Below, one piece after another: positions 8,101 to 14,945 of a stretch of DNA of 17,038 nt. Below the pieces are notes generated by a model, which made no database searches, was not told where the DNA came from, and saw nothing but the letters and a program-made list of their open reading frames with translations. The stretch is from SXMI01 sp964391365 (GTDB lineage Bacteria > Actinomycetota > Acidimicrobiia > Acidimicrobiales > Microtrichaceae). A program made the translations under genes and the position numbers. The first letter of the stretch is position 1. The number at the start of each line of letters is the position of its first letter. The DNA is taken from positions 1 through 17,038 of the forward strand of contig CAYMKW010000060.1 in assembly GCA_964391365.1 (NCBI GenBank). The letters run 5' to 3'.

Positions 8101-8128
8101 CTGACCGGGCTCCGGGGCCCAGGGTCAG
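8101..8128. terminator. bidirectional hairpin terminator between htpX and yajQ
   Basis: CTGACC (8101-8106) pairs with GGTCAG (8123-8128), and inside it GGGC (8107-8110) pairs with GCCC (8117-8120), leaving a 6-nt loop and a 2-nt bulge. It sits between convergent genes. There is no U-tract, as is common in high-GC actinobacteria. Confidence 0.6.
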
Positions 8129-8133
8129 CGGCC

Positions 8134-8147
8134 CGGCCCCGGGGCCG
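8134..8147. terminator. second hairpin next to the yajQ stop
   Basis: A perfect 14-nt palindrome (CGGCCCCGGGGCCG) ends just before the yajQ stop codon. It could fold with a CCGG loop and assist termination for either convergent gene. Confidence 0.4.
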
Positions 8148-8148
8148 A

Positions 8149-8637
8149 TCAGTCCCGGAAGTTGCCGTACTGGAGCGGGAAGTCGAAGTCGTGCTCCTTG
8201 CAGGCGTTGATGACCTCCTGCAGGGCGTCCCGCTGCTTGCCGATCACCCGGACCTGTTCGCCCTGGGTCTGCGACTGGATCCCCTTCAGGCCGAGCGACT
8301 TGATGAACTTGTTGAGCTCCTTGGCCTTGTCGCTGTCGATCCCGGCCACGAGCTTGCCCAGCTGACGGACGGTGGCACCCGATGCCTCCTCGACCTGTCC
8401 CCAGTCGAGCGCCTTCATGGACAGCCCGCGCTTGACGAACTTCTCCTCGACGACCTGTCGCACGGCCCGGAGTCGGTCCTCGGTCGAGGAACGCAGTGTG
8501 ATCCCGGTGTCGCCGAGCTCGACGCCTGAGTCGGTGTTCTTGAAGTCGAAGCGGTTGGCGATCTCGCGGGCCGCCTGGTCGACGGCGTTGCGGACCTCCT
8601 GGTGGTCGATCTCGGAGGTGATGTCGAAGCTGGGCAC
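8149..8637 (-). CDS. yajQ: YajQ family nucleotide-binding protein (DUF520)
   Basis: This 162-aa soluble protein matches YajQ along its whole length: MPSFDITSEIDHQEVRNAVDQA at the start, the RFDFKNTDS segment (29-37), EEKFVKRGLSMKALDW (69-84), and the C-terminal IGKQRDALQEVINACKEHDFDFPLQYGNFRD. YajQ proteins bind nucleotides or RNA, and a Xanthomonas member binds cyclic di-GMP and acts with a transcription factor; the role in this organism is unknown. The start is GTG with an AGGAG ribosome binding site 6 nt upstream. It is divergent from tRNA-Tyr and convergent with htpX. Confidence 0.95.
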   Translation of the reverse strand: MPSFDITSEIDHQEVRNAVDQAAREIANRFDFKNTDSGVELGDTGITLRSSTEDRLRAVRQVVEEKFVKRGLSMKALDWGQVEEASGATVRQLGKLVAGIDSDKAKELNKFIKSLGLKGIQSQTQGEQVRVIGKQRDALQEVINACKEHDFDFPLQYGNFRD

Positions 8638-8720
8638 AGGTCGCTCCTGGTGGTGGGCCCGGTCGTGCCGGGGCGGCTGGCGGGTGGCGGACGGAGTTCC
8701 GGCCGTACCGACCCGGACGC

Positions 8721-8726
8721 TATCGT
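8721..8726 (+). promoter_or_regulatory. -10 box (TATCGT) of tRNA-Tyr
   Basis: TATCGT lies 12 nt before the mature tRNA 5' end, placing transcription start a few bases ahead of the tRNA. The -35 region (around 8697-8703) is a poor match. Confidence 0.5.
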
Positions 8727-8738
8727 GAGCGACTCACC

Positions 8739-8821
8739 GGGTCGGTGCCCGAGCGGCCAAAGGGAGCAGACTGTAAATCTGCCGGTGTATGCCTTCGAAG
8801 GTTCGAATCCTTCCCGGCCCA
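8739..8821 (+). tRNA. tRNA-Tyr (anticodon GTA)
   Basis: This is an 83-nt class II tRNA. The acceptor stem GGGTCGG (8739-8745) pairs with CCGGCCC (8814-8820), including one G-U pair, with discriminator A at 8821. The anticodon stem GCAGA/TCTGC encloses CTGTAAA, with anticodon GTA at 8773-8775. A long variable arm (CGGTGTATGCC) and a T arm GAAGG-TTCGAAT-CCTTC follow. CCA is not encoded. It lies in the space between yajQ (divergent) and the acetyltransferase gene (convergent). Confidence 0.96.
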
Positions 8822-8835
8822 CGTGTGATGCGCAG

Positions 8836-8860
8836 CACCCCTGTTCTGCAGGGGTGCTGT
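8836..8860 (+). terminator. hairpin terminator after tRNA-Tyr
   Basis: AGCACCCCTG pairs perfectly with CAGGGGTGCT around a TTCTG loop, a 10-bp stem about 14 nt after the tRNA. The sequence that follows starts GTTCG, so there is only a weak U-tract. It forms part of the tandem repeat described separately. Confidence 0.65.
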
Positions 8861-8919
8861 TCGCGTCCGGGCCCCTGTTCTGCAGGGGTGCTGTTCGCGT
8901 CCGGGCCCCTGTTCTGCAG
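8838..8919. repeat. 34-bp tandem repeat, 2.4 copies, each forming a hairpin
   Basis: Copies at 8838-8871 and 8872-8905 are identical, and a partial third copy lies at 8906-8919. Each starts with the inverted repeat CCCCTG-TTCTG-CAG(GGG). The array begins 16 nt after tRNA-Tyr and ends 4 nt before the stop codon of the convergent acetyltransferase gene, so it probably acts as a multiplied bidirectional terminator. There are no spacers, so it is not a CRISPR. Confidence 0.85.
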
Positions 8920-8923
8920 GTCC

Positions 8924-9421
8924 TCAGAGCAGGAGTTCGGCCAGGGTGACGTCGAGCCACCGACCGAACTTCCGGCCGACCTCCCGTTCGTGGCCCACGA
9001 CCTCGAATCCGGCCGACTCGTGGAGGGCGATCGACGCCTCGTGGCCCCCGACGATCCGGGCGATCAGGGCGTGGAACCCGTGGGCTCGGGCGGTCGTGAC
9101 CAGTTCGGCGAGCAGTGTCCGGCCGACACCCTGTTCCCGGGCGTCGAGGTCGACGTAGATCGACGTCTCGGCGGTGGTGGCGTAGGCGGGTCGGTCCCGG
9201 TAGGGCGAGAGGGCGGCGAACCCGACGACCTGCGGGCCATCGGGAGTGTCCCGCTCGGCGACGAGCACGACGTGCGCCCCCGATCGGTCGGCGATCCAGT
9301 TCCGTTGCTCGGCGAGCGTCCGGGGTACCAGGTCGAAGGTGACGACGGAGTGCTCGACCTCGTGGTTGTAGATCCGGAGCAGGTCGGCGGCGTCGTCGAC
9401 CGTGGCGGGTCGGGTGCGCAC
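8924..9421 (-). CDS. GNAT-family N-acetyltransferase, phosphinothricin acetyltransferase-like
   Basis: This 165-aa GNAT enzyme transfers acetyl from acetyl-CoA to an amine. The N-terminal RPATVDDAADLLRIYNHEVEHSVVTFD and the QRNWIADR segment resemble the PAT/Bar/YncA (MnaT) branch, whose known substrates are phosphinothricin, methionine sulfoximine and related amino acids. The acetyl-CoA loop is in ETSIYVDLDAREQGVGRTLL (85-104, R95-x-x-G98-x-G100). IALHESAGFEVVGHEREVGRKFGRWLDV (131-158) is the typical C-terminal part. The start is GTG, 6 nt after a TAGCGT box with no ribosome binding site, suggesting a leaderless mRNA. Exact substrate is not determinable from sequence. Confidence 0.88.
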   Translation of the reverse strand: MRTRPATVDDAADLLRIYNHEVEHSVVTFDLVPRTLAEQRNWIADRSGAHVVLVAERDTPDGPQVVGFAALSPYRDRPAYATTAETSIYVDLDAREQGVGRTLLAELVTTARAHGFHALIARIVGGHEASIALHESAGFEVVGHEREVGRKFGRWLDVTLAELLL

Positions 9422-9427
9422 GGCGTG

Positions 9428-9433
9428 ACGCTA
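9428..9433 (-). promoter_or_regulatory. -10 box (TAGCGT) of a likely leaderless promoter for the acetyltransferase
   Basis: On the - strand, TAGCGT is followed by 6 nt and then the GTG start at 9421. Box and spacing are identical to those before the gene at 5041. It lies in the 47-nt space after the upstream - strand gene, which also holds a small CCCCG/CGGGG hairpin (9440-9453). Confidence 0.5.
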
Positions 9434-9468
9434 CCGCCGCCCCGGTGCCGGGGGAGCGGACCGTCGAC

Positions 9469-10755
9469 TCAGGCGTCCTCGAGCGCTCCGGTCGGCGCGA
9501 GCTCGATGACCCGCACCGCACCGGTGATCGACTCGGCCCGGGCCCATCCCGAGACCCGGGGGTCGTCGGTGAGGACGATGACCTGCTGGTCCTGTGACGC
9601 TTCGACGAGCGCCTCGAGCAGGGTTGGCAGGTGTGCGTCGTCGATCGACGAGAACGGCTCGTCGAGGAGCGCGGGGAAGCTCTCGCCGCCGGGCCCGAGG
9701 GTGCGGAGCCCGACGAGGCGGTCGAGCAGTCCGGCCAGTGCCTCGGTGGCTCGGGTGTCCAGGTCGGCACCTCCGGTGAAGGTCTGGGCGTGGGCGGCTG
9801 CGGCGGCCGCCGCCTCGACGGTCCGGCGCCGGTCGACTGCCCAGTCGGTGCTCACGTCGCCGGCGAGTTCGCTCCATCGCCGCTGCGCGTCCCGGTGGGC
9901 CTGGGCCGCGGCGAGGAGTCGTTGTCGCCCCAGATCCGAGGCCAGCAGTGTGTTGACCCGCTGGAGGTGGAACCCCAGGTAGCTCTGGGCCCCGGCCACC
10001 GCCAGTGCCCTGGCCTCGTCGGCCCGGGCCCGTTCGGATCGTCGCCAGGTGACGAACGAGGCGACCACGGCGGCGGCGGCGATCAGTGCGAGGGGGAGCA
10101 CGACGACATCGCCGACCACGCGGACCAACGGGACCGACGACAGCGCGGCGATGCCGGCGGTCAGGAAGGTCACCCGTCGGACCTGTTCGGACTCGGCCTG
10201 GGTGTGTTCGAACCGCTCGTGACGATCCTCGATGGTTGCGATCACCTCGGCGTCCTCGACCCGGCTCCCGACGGCCTCGGCGGTCTGTTCGAGTTGGCGG
10301 GTGGCGGCGACGACCTCGTCGGCGGCCCGCCACAGGGTGGGCTGGTCGCAGGCCGCCAGTGCCCGGATCCGTCGGCTCGTCTCGCTGGCGCCGGCCAGGT
10401 CCTCGTCGCAGATCCGCACCGCACGACGGGCGCTGCGCTCGTCCAGACCCGCTCGCGCCAACAGGTCGATGGCCCCGTGGTCGTCGGTGAACTCGGCCGT
10501 CACGTCGGCCCGGGCGTCGACGTCCACGACCCGGTGGGCGCCGTTGGTGGGCCGGAACACGGCGAATCGGTGGCCGTCGTCCGCCCTCAGTTCGAGGTGC
10601 ACCCCCGATCTGGAGGTCCCGAGCGCTCCGACGAACTCGTTGAGGACACCGTCGCGCTCCACGTGGCCGAGGCCCGCCAGGACACTCAGGCCGGGATGCA
10701 GGTCCACCGCCACGCGGTTGCCGGCGTCGGACAGGACGAGTCGCTCGAAACGCAC
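9469..10755 (-). CDS. putative SMC/YhaN-like ATPase-fold protein with degenerate Walker A and two membrane helices
   Basis: This 428-aa protein has no confident named family. The N-terminus (MRFERLVLSDAG...HPGLSVLAGLG, 1-30) follows the pattern of RecF/SMC/YhaN-type proteins, but where a GxNGxGKS P-loop is expected it reads GLGHVERD (28-35), with no Lys-Ser/Thr. The C-terminus keeps a good Walker B and D-loop, PALLDEPFSSIDD (361-373), then VIVLTDDPR (392-400) in the switch region with Asp instead of His. Two hydrophobic segments at about 195-213 and 216-236 split helical, charged flanks (143-193 and 238-315), as in a membrane-tethered coiled coil. The start is GTG at 10755 with AAGGGGA upstream. 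It probably binds a partner or nucleotide weakly; function unknown. Confidence 0.65.
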   Translation of the reverse strand: MRFERLVLSDAGNRVAVDLHPGLSVLAGLGHVERDGVLNEFVGALGTSRSGVHLELRADDGHRFAVFRPTNGAHRVVDVDARADVTAEFTDDHGAIDLLARAGLDERSARRAVRICDEDLAGASETSRRIRALAACDQPTLWRAADEVVAATRQLEQTAEAVGSRVEDAEVIATIEDRHERFEHTQAESEQVRRVTFLTAGIAALSSVPLVRVVGDVVVLPLALIAAAAVVASFVTWRRSERARADEARALAVAGAQSYLGFHLQRVNTLLASDLGRQRLLAAAQAHRDAQRRWSELAGDVSTDWAVDRRRTVEAAAAAAAHAQTFTGGADLDTRATEALAGLLDRLVGLRTLGPGGESFPALLDEPFSSIDDAHLPTLLEALVEASQDQQVIVLTDDPRVSGWARAESITGAVRVIELAPTGALEDA

Positions 10756-10849
10756 GGGTCCCCTTCGGCCGCCGAGCCCGATGCCTTGAGGTTCGGTTGA
10801 GGAACGGGCGCCGATGCGGCACCGGTGTCGCCTCCGGGCCCGCCGTCGG

Positions 10850-10879
10850 TTGTCCGGGCCTCGGGCCGATCGCTATGGT
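10850..10879 (+). promoter_or_regulatory. promoter of the tRNA-Thr/tRNA-Met(/tuf) unit
   Basis: A -35-like TTGTCC (10850-10855) and a -10 box TATGGT (10874-10879) are separated by 18 nt, 32 nt ahead of tRNA-Thr. This is the best two-part promoter in the window. Confidence 0.55.
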
Positions 10880-10911
10880 TGGCGCTCGCCCGGCGGCAGT
10901 TCCGTCGGCAC

Positions 10912-10984
10912 GCCCCCTTAGCTCAGTCGGCAGAGCGTTTCCATGGTAAGGAAAAGGTCGTCAGTTCGATTCTGACAGGGGGCT
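10912..10984 (+). tRNA. tRNA-Thr (anticodon GGT)
   Basis: This 73-nt tRNA has acceptor stem GCCCCCT pairing with AGGGGGC and discriminator T at 10984. The anticodon stem TTTCC/GGAAA encloses ATGGTAA, with anticodon GGT at 10945-10947. The T arm is GTCAG-TTCGATT-CTGAC. CCA is not encoded. It is followed 28 nt later by tRNA-Met. Confidence 0.96.
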
Positions 10985-11012
10985 CGCCGCGGTCACCTCG
11001 GTGATCGTCACC

Positions 11013-11086
11013 GGCGGCGTAGCTCAGTTGGTGAGAGCACTCGGCTCATAATCGAGGGGTCGTCGGTTCGAGTCCGACCGCCGCTA
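11013..11086 (+). tRNA. tRNA-Met (anticodon CAT), elongator type
   Basis: This 74-nt tRNA has acceptor GGCGGCG pairing with CGCCGCT (G-U at the end) and discriminator A at 11086. The anticodon stem CTCGG/TCGAG encloses CTCATAA, with CAT at 11047-11049. The initiator signature (C1-A72 mismatch and three G-C pairs next to the loop) is absent, so this is an elongator tRNA-Met, or less likely a tRNA-Ile2 with a modified C. No CCA is encoded. Confidence 0.93.
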
Positions 11087-11164
11087 CCCACAATCCAGCC
11101 GCCATTGCTGCGGATCCACCCCACGGCAGTCCCTGCCACGAGTCAATCGGAAAGGTTGCTTCTC

Positions 11165-12352
<1,188 letters not shown>

Positions 12353-12413
12353 TGGGGTGCGCCTGAGGGTGCATCCACCACCGGCCCCAGGGCCGGAGCA
12401 CACGGAGTCGCTC

Positions 12414-12452
12414 GGAGGCTCCCGGCACCACGGGCCGGTGTCGGGAGCCTCC
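12414..12452 (+). terminator. strong hairpin terminator after tuf
   Basis: A 16-bp stem pairs 12414-12429 (GGAGGCTCCCGGCACC) with 12437-12452, with one G-U pair and a 7-nt loop. Little U-tract follows (GTTAC). A smaller hairpin, CCGGCC/GGCCGG, lies just upstream near 12381. This separates tuf from the S10 operon. The rest of the 293-nt space (12353-12645) holds only the candidate rpsJ promoter elements. Confidence 0.75.
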
Positions 12453-12537
12453 GGCGTTACGGGCCGGACTCCCCGGCCGTGAGACGGATGAGACGGTGTC
12501 GGTCGACCCGGACTGGCACCGGGACGGGGCGACCGCC

Positions 12538-12577
12538 TACGGTTGCACCTCGCCGGATCCCCGGCAGGTACTTGACA
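12538..12577 (+). promoter_or_regulatory. candidate promoter elements for the S10 operon
   Basis: A -10-like TACGGT lies at 12538-12543, about 100 nt before rpsJ, with a poor -35 (TGGCAC, 12514-12519). Separately, a perfect -35 hexamer TTGACA lies at 12572-12577, but the bases 17-18 nt further on (TCTGAA) are a poor -10. Which one is used cannot be decided from sequence. Confidence 0.35.
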
Positions 12578-12645
12578 GTCGATGACCCGGACCGGTCTGA
12601 ACGGTCCCCGAGCGCCCGGACGGGCGTGGACGCAGAGGAGCCAGC

Positions 12646-12966
12646 GTGGCCGCAGAGATGAAGATCCGGATCCGCCTGAAGGCCTACGACCACGAGGTCA
12701 TCGACCAGTCGACCAAGAAGATCGTCGAGACGGTCACCCGCACCCAGGCCACCATCCGTGGACCGGTGCCACTCCCCACCGAGAAGCACCGCTTCACGGT
12801 GATCCGTTCGCCGCACAAGGACAAGGACTCCCGCGAGCACTTCGAGATGCGGATCCACAAGCGGCTCATCGACATCGTCGACATCAAGTCCAACACCGTC
12901 GACTCCCTCCAGCGGCTGGATCTGCCGGCGGGCGTGGACATCGAGATCAAGATCCAGAACGCCTGA
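12646..12966 (+). CDS. rpsJ: 30S ribosomal protein S10
   Basis: This 106-aa S10 protein is part of the 30S head and, with NusB, of antitermination complexes. Diagnostic segments are KIRIRLKAYDHEVIDQSTKKIVETVTRTQA (6-35), GPVPLPTEKHRFTVIRSPHKDKDSREHFEMRIHKRLIDI (39-77) and the C-terminal LPAGVDIEIKIQ. The GTG start lies 5 nt after GAGGAG (12635-12640). It is the first gene of the S10 operon, but unusually it is separated from rplC by 249 nt. Confidence 0.98.
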   Translation: MAAEMKIRIRLKAYDHEVIDQSTKKIVETVTRTQATIRGPVPLPTEKHRFTVIRSPHKDKDSREHFEMRIHKRLIDIVDIKSNTVDSLQRLDLPAGVDIEIKIQNA

Positions 12967-13001
12967 TCAGTCCCCGTTGGCGTTCGACCGGGGGACGCTG
13001 G

Positions 13002-13007
13002 TAGCGT
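13002..13007 (+). promoter_or_regulatory. candidate internal -10 box (TAGCGT) between rpsJ and rplC
   Basis: The same TAGCGT hexamer as at 5029 and 9433 lies 36 nt after the rpsJ stop, with a distant -35-like TTGGCG (12977-12982, 19-nt spacer). It would give rplC and the genes after it their own transcript with a leader of roughly 200 nt. Confidence 0.4.
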
Positions 13008-13044
13008 CCTCGGGTCGCTGCGGGTCATCGCCTGCAGGATCCCG

Positions 13045-13210
13045 CCGACGGCTGCAGGGTCCGCCCTGCGTCGGGGCTGCGGGTCAACCGACGTCCGACC
13101 AGGCCTCCGGGAACCGGTCGGCACAACCGAGTCGTCGCTCCGCCGGGCCTGCCCGAGCGGAGCGTTCGCGTGAATGGAGGTTCCTCGATGGGGCCTCCGG
13201 AGGAATCGAG
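13045..13210 (+). promoter_or_regulatory. structured leader candidate upstream of rplC
   Basis: Three hairpins are visible. Hairpin 1 (13045-13074) pairs CCGACG with CGTCGG and CAGGG with CCCTG, with a TCCG loop and a 4-nt bulge. Hairpin 2 (13095-13121) pairs CCGACC with GGTCGG. Hairpin 3 (13136-13164) is a 12-bp stem (CGCTCCGC-CGGG / CCCG-a-GCGGAGCG) with one bulged A. After these, GGAGG (13176-13180) can pair with CCTCC (13194-13198), and TTCCTC (13181-13186) can pair with GAGGAA (13200-13205), which covers the rplC ribosome binding site. The two pairings interleave, so they are either alternatives or a pseudoknot. Ribosomal protein operons are commonly autoregulated through such leaders; the ligand here is unknown. 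Confidence 0.5.
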
Positions 13211-13215
13211 CCACC

Positions 13216-13875
13216 ATGGCCAAGAGAGCGATCGTCGGAGAGAAGCTGGGCATGACCCAGATCTGGGACGAGTCGAACCGCGCCGTGCCCGTGACGGTGC
13301 TGCGCGTCGACCCCGCCCGGGTCGTCCAGCTCCGGACCCCGGAACGTGACGGCTACAGCGCGCTTCAGGTGACCTACGGCCACCGCGACGCCGCCAAGCT
13401 GACCAAGCCGTTGGCCGGCCACTACGCCGCCGCCGGGGTGCAGCCGGGCAAGCGACTCCTCGAGCTGCGGCTCGAGGACGTCTCGGAGTTCCAGGTCGGC
13501 CAGGAGATCGCCGCCGACACCTTCGAGGCGGGCGACGCCGTCGACGTGACCGCCGTGTCCAAGGGCAAGGGCTTCGCCGGCCCGATGAAGCGACACAACT
13601 TCAAGGGTCAGGGTGCCTCGCACGGTGCGCACCGAGTGCACCGCATGCCCGGCTCGATCGGCCAGTGCGCCACGCCGTCGCGGGTGTTCAAGGGTGTCCG
13701 CATGGCGGGTCGCATGGGTGGCGAGCAGGTCACGACGCTGAACCTCGAGGTCGTCCGGGTGGACGTCGAGCAGGGCGTGATCCTGGTCAAGGGAGCAGTG
13801 CCCGGACCTCGTGGCGGCGTCGTCGTCGTCCGCAACGCCGTGAAGGCCCGCACGAACGCAGGAGGGGAGTCCTGA
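13216..13875 (+). CDS. rplC: 50S ribosomal protein L3
   Basis: This 219-aa L3 helps nucleate 50S assembly and reaches toward the peptidyl-transferase centre. The N-terminus AKRAIVGEKLGMTQIWDE (2-19) and the central MKRHNFKGQGASHGAHRVHRMPGSIG region, including the glutamine that is methylated in some bacteria, are typical. ATG 13216 is chosen because it gives the normal MAKRAIVGEKLGMTQ start behind GGAGG (13199-13203). An in-frame ATG at 13174 would add 14 atypical residues. The stop overlaps the rplD start (TGATG). Confidence 0.97.
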   Translation: MAKRAIVGEKLGMTQIWDESNRAVPVTVLRVDPARVVQLRTPERDGYSALQVTYGHRDAAKLTKPLAGHYAAAGVQPGKRLLELRLEDVSEFQVGQEIAADTFEAGDAVDVTAVSKGKGFAGPMKRHNFKGQGASHGAHRVHRMPGSIGQCATPSRVFKGVRMAGRMGGEQVTTLNLEVVRVDVEQGVILVKGAVPGPRGGVVVVRNAVKARTNAGGES

Positions 13876-14630
13876 TGCCCAGCGTCCCGCTCCGGAACCG
13901 GGCCGGTGCCGAGGTCGGCACCGTCGAACTCGACGACCGCGTGTTCGGCATCGAGCCGAACGTGCCCGTGATGCACCAGGTCGTGACCGCCCAGCTGGCG
14001 GCCCGCCGCTCGGGTACGCAGTCGACCAAGACCCGCGCCGAGGTCGCCGGTGGTGGCGCCAAGCCCTATCGCCAGAAGGGCACCGGTCGGGCCCGTCAGG
14101 GCTCCATCCGCGCCCCGCACTTCCGTGGTGGTGGCGTGGCGCTCGGCCCGAAGCCCCGCAGCTACGTGCAGCGGACCCCCAAGAAGATGAAGCGCCTGGC
14201 ACTGCACTCGGCCCTGTCCGACCGGGCCGCCGAGGGCAAGGTCATCGTCGTCGAGGACTGGGACTTCGCAGCGCCCCGCACCAAGGACGGTGTGGCGTGC
14301 CTGCAGGCGCTCGGTGTCGAGGGTCGTGCGCTCGTGGTCGTGCCCGCCGAGGCCACGACCGCCCAGCTGACCTTCCGCAACCTGCCCGAGGTCCACGTGC
14401 TGACGCCGGGCGAGCTCAACACCTACGACGTGCTCGTCAGCGACGTCGTCGTCTTCAGTTCGGACACCCTCCCGACCGCGGCGCCGGCCGAGTCGGCCGA
14501 GCCCGAGGTGAAGGCAGCACCCGAGCCGGTGGTCGCATCCGACCCGGAGCCGGAGCCGGAGCCGGAGATCGACCCGGAGCCGGAGATCGCTGCCGATCCC
14601 ACTGATGCCACCGAGGAGGCCGACTCGTGA
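13875..14630 (+). CDS. rplD: 50S ribosomal protein L4 with acidic C-terminal tail
   Basis: L4 lines the exit tunnel and in E. coli represses the S10 operon. The 251-aa protein has the core at 1-198, including the tunnel loop KTRAEVAGGGAKPYRQKGTGRARQGSIRAPHFRGGG (52-87). Residues 199-251 form an added tail rich in Glu, Pro, Ala and Asp with (EP)n runs (224-237). Usual bacterial L4 is about 200-220 aa. The start ATG overlaps the rplC stop by one base, implying translational coupling, and its end overlaps the rplW start (GTGA). The tail is predicted disordered by composition and should point away from the tunnel. It is the first of two tailed proteins in this operon. Confidence 0.96.
   Translation: MPSVPLRNRAGAEVGTVELDDRVFGIEPNVPVMHQVVTAQLAARRSGTQSTKTRAEVAGGGAKPYRQKGTGRARQGSIRAPHFRGGGVALGPKPRSYVQRTPKKMKRLALHSALSDRAAEGKVIVVEDWDFAAPRTKDGVACLQALGVEGRALVVVPAEATTAQLTFRNLPEVHVLTPGELNTYDVLVSDVVVFSSDTLPTAAPAESAEPEVKAAPEPVVASDPEPEPEPEIDPEPEIAADPTDATEEADS
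14544..14585 (+). repeat. CCGGAG hexanucleotide repeat inside rplD
   Basis: Four tandem CCGGAG units (14544-14567), then ATCGAC and two more units (14574-14585), encode the Pro-Glu runs of the L4 tail. Such repeats can vary in copy number between strains without breaking the frame. Confidence 0.85.
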
Positions 14631-14944
14631 GCGCCGCCCACCTGCGCAAGGACCCGCGGAGCGTCATCCTCCGACCGGTCGTGAGCGAGAAGTCCTACCG
14701 GCTCCTCGACCAGGGCGTCTACACCTTCGAGGTGGCGACCGATGCCTCGAAGCCCGAGATCCGCGACGCCGTCCAGGCCATCTGGCCCGGCGTCGTGGTG
14801 CAGAGCGTCAACACGCTCAACCGTCGCGGCAAGCGGCTGCGGAACCGACGCAGCCTGACCTACGGCCAGCGCTCCGACGCCAAGCGTGCGCTGGTGACCC
14901 TGTCGCCCTCGGGCGACCAGATCGACCTGTTCGAGGTGAAGTGA
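14627..14944 (+). CDS. rplW: 50S ribosomal protein L23
   Basis: This 105-aa L23 sits at the tunnel exit and docks trigger factor and SRP. Typical segments are DPRSVILRPVVSEKSYRLLDQGVYTFEVATDASKPEIRDAVQ (9-50) and the VNTLNRRGKRLRNRR loop (61-75). The GTG start overlaps the rplD stop (GTGA) and is preceded by GAGGAGG inside rplD. Length is normal. Confidence 0.97.
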   Translation: MSAAHLRKDPRSVILRPVVSEKSYRLLDQGVYTFEVATDASKPEIRDAVQAIWPGVVVQSVNTLNRRGKRLRNRRSLTYGQRSDAKRALVTLSPSGDQIDLFEVK

Positions 14945-14945
14945 C

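Noticed and set aside
8838..8919. CRISPR-like direct repeat
   Set aside because: Units are contiguous with no spacers, only 2.4 copies, and contain a terminator hairpin.
11013..11086. Initiator tRNA-fMet
   Set aside because: It lacks the 1:72 C-A mismatch and the three G-C pairs of the initiator anticodon stem.
13174..13215. Upstream ATG start for rplC
   Set aside because: It would add 14 residues unlike any L3 N-terminus; ATG 13216 gives the conserved start with a ribosome binding site.
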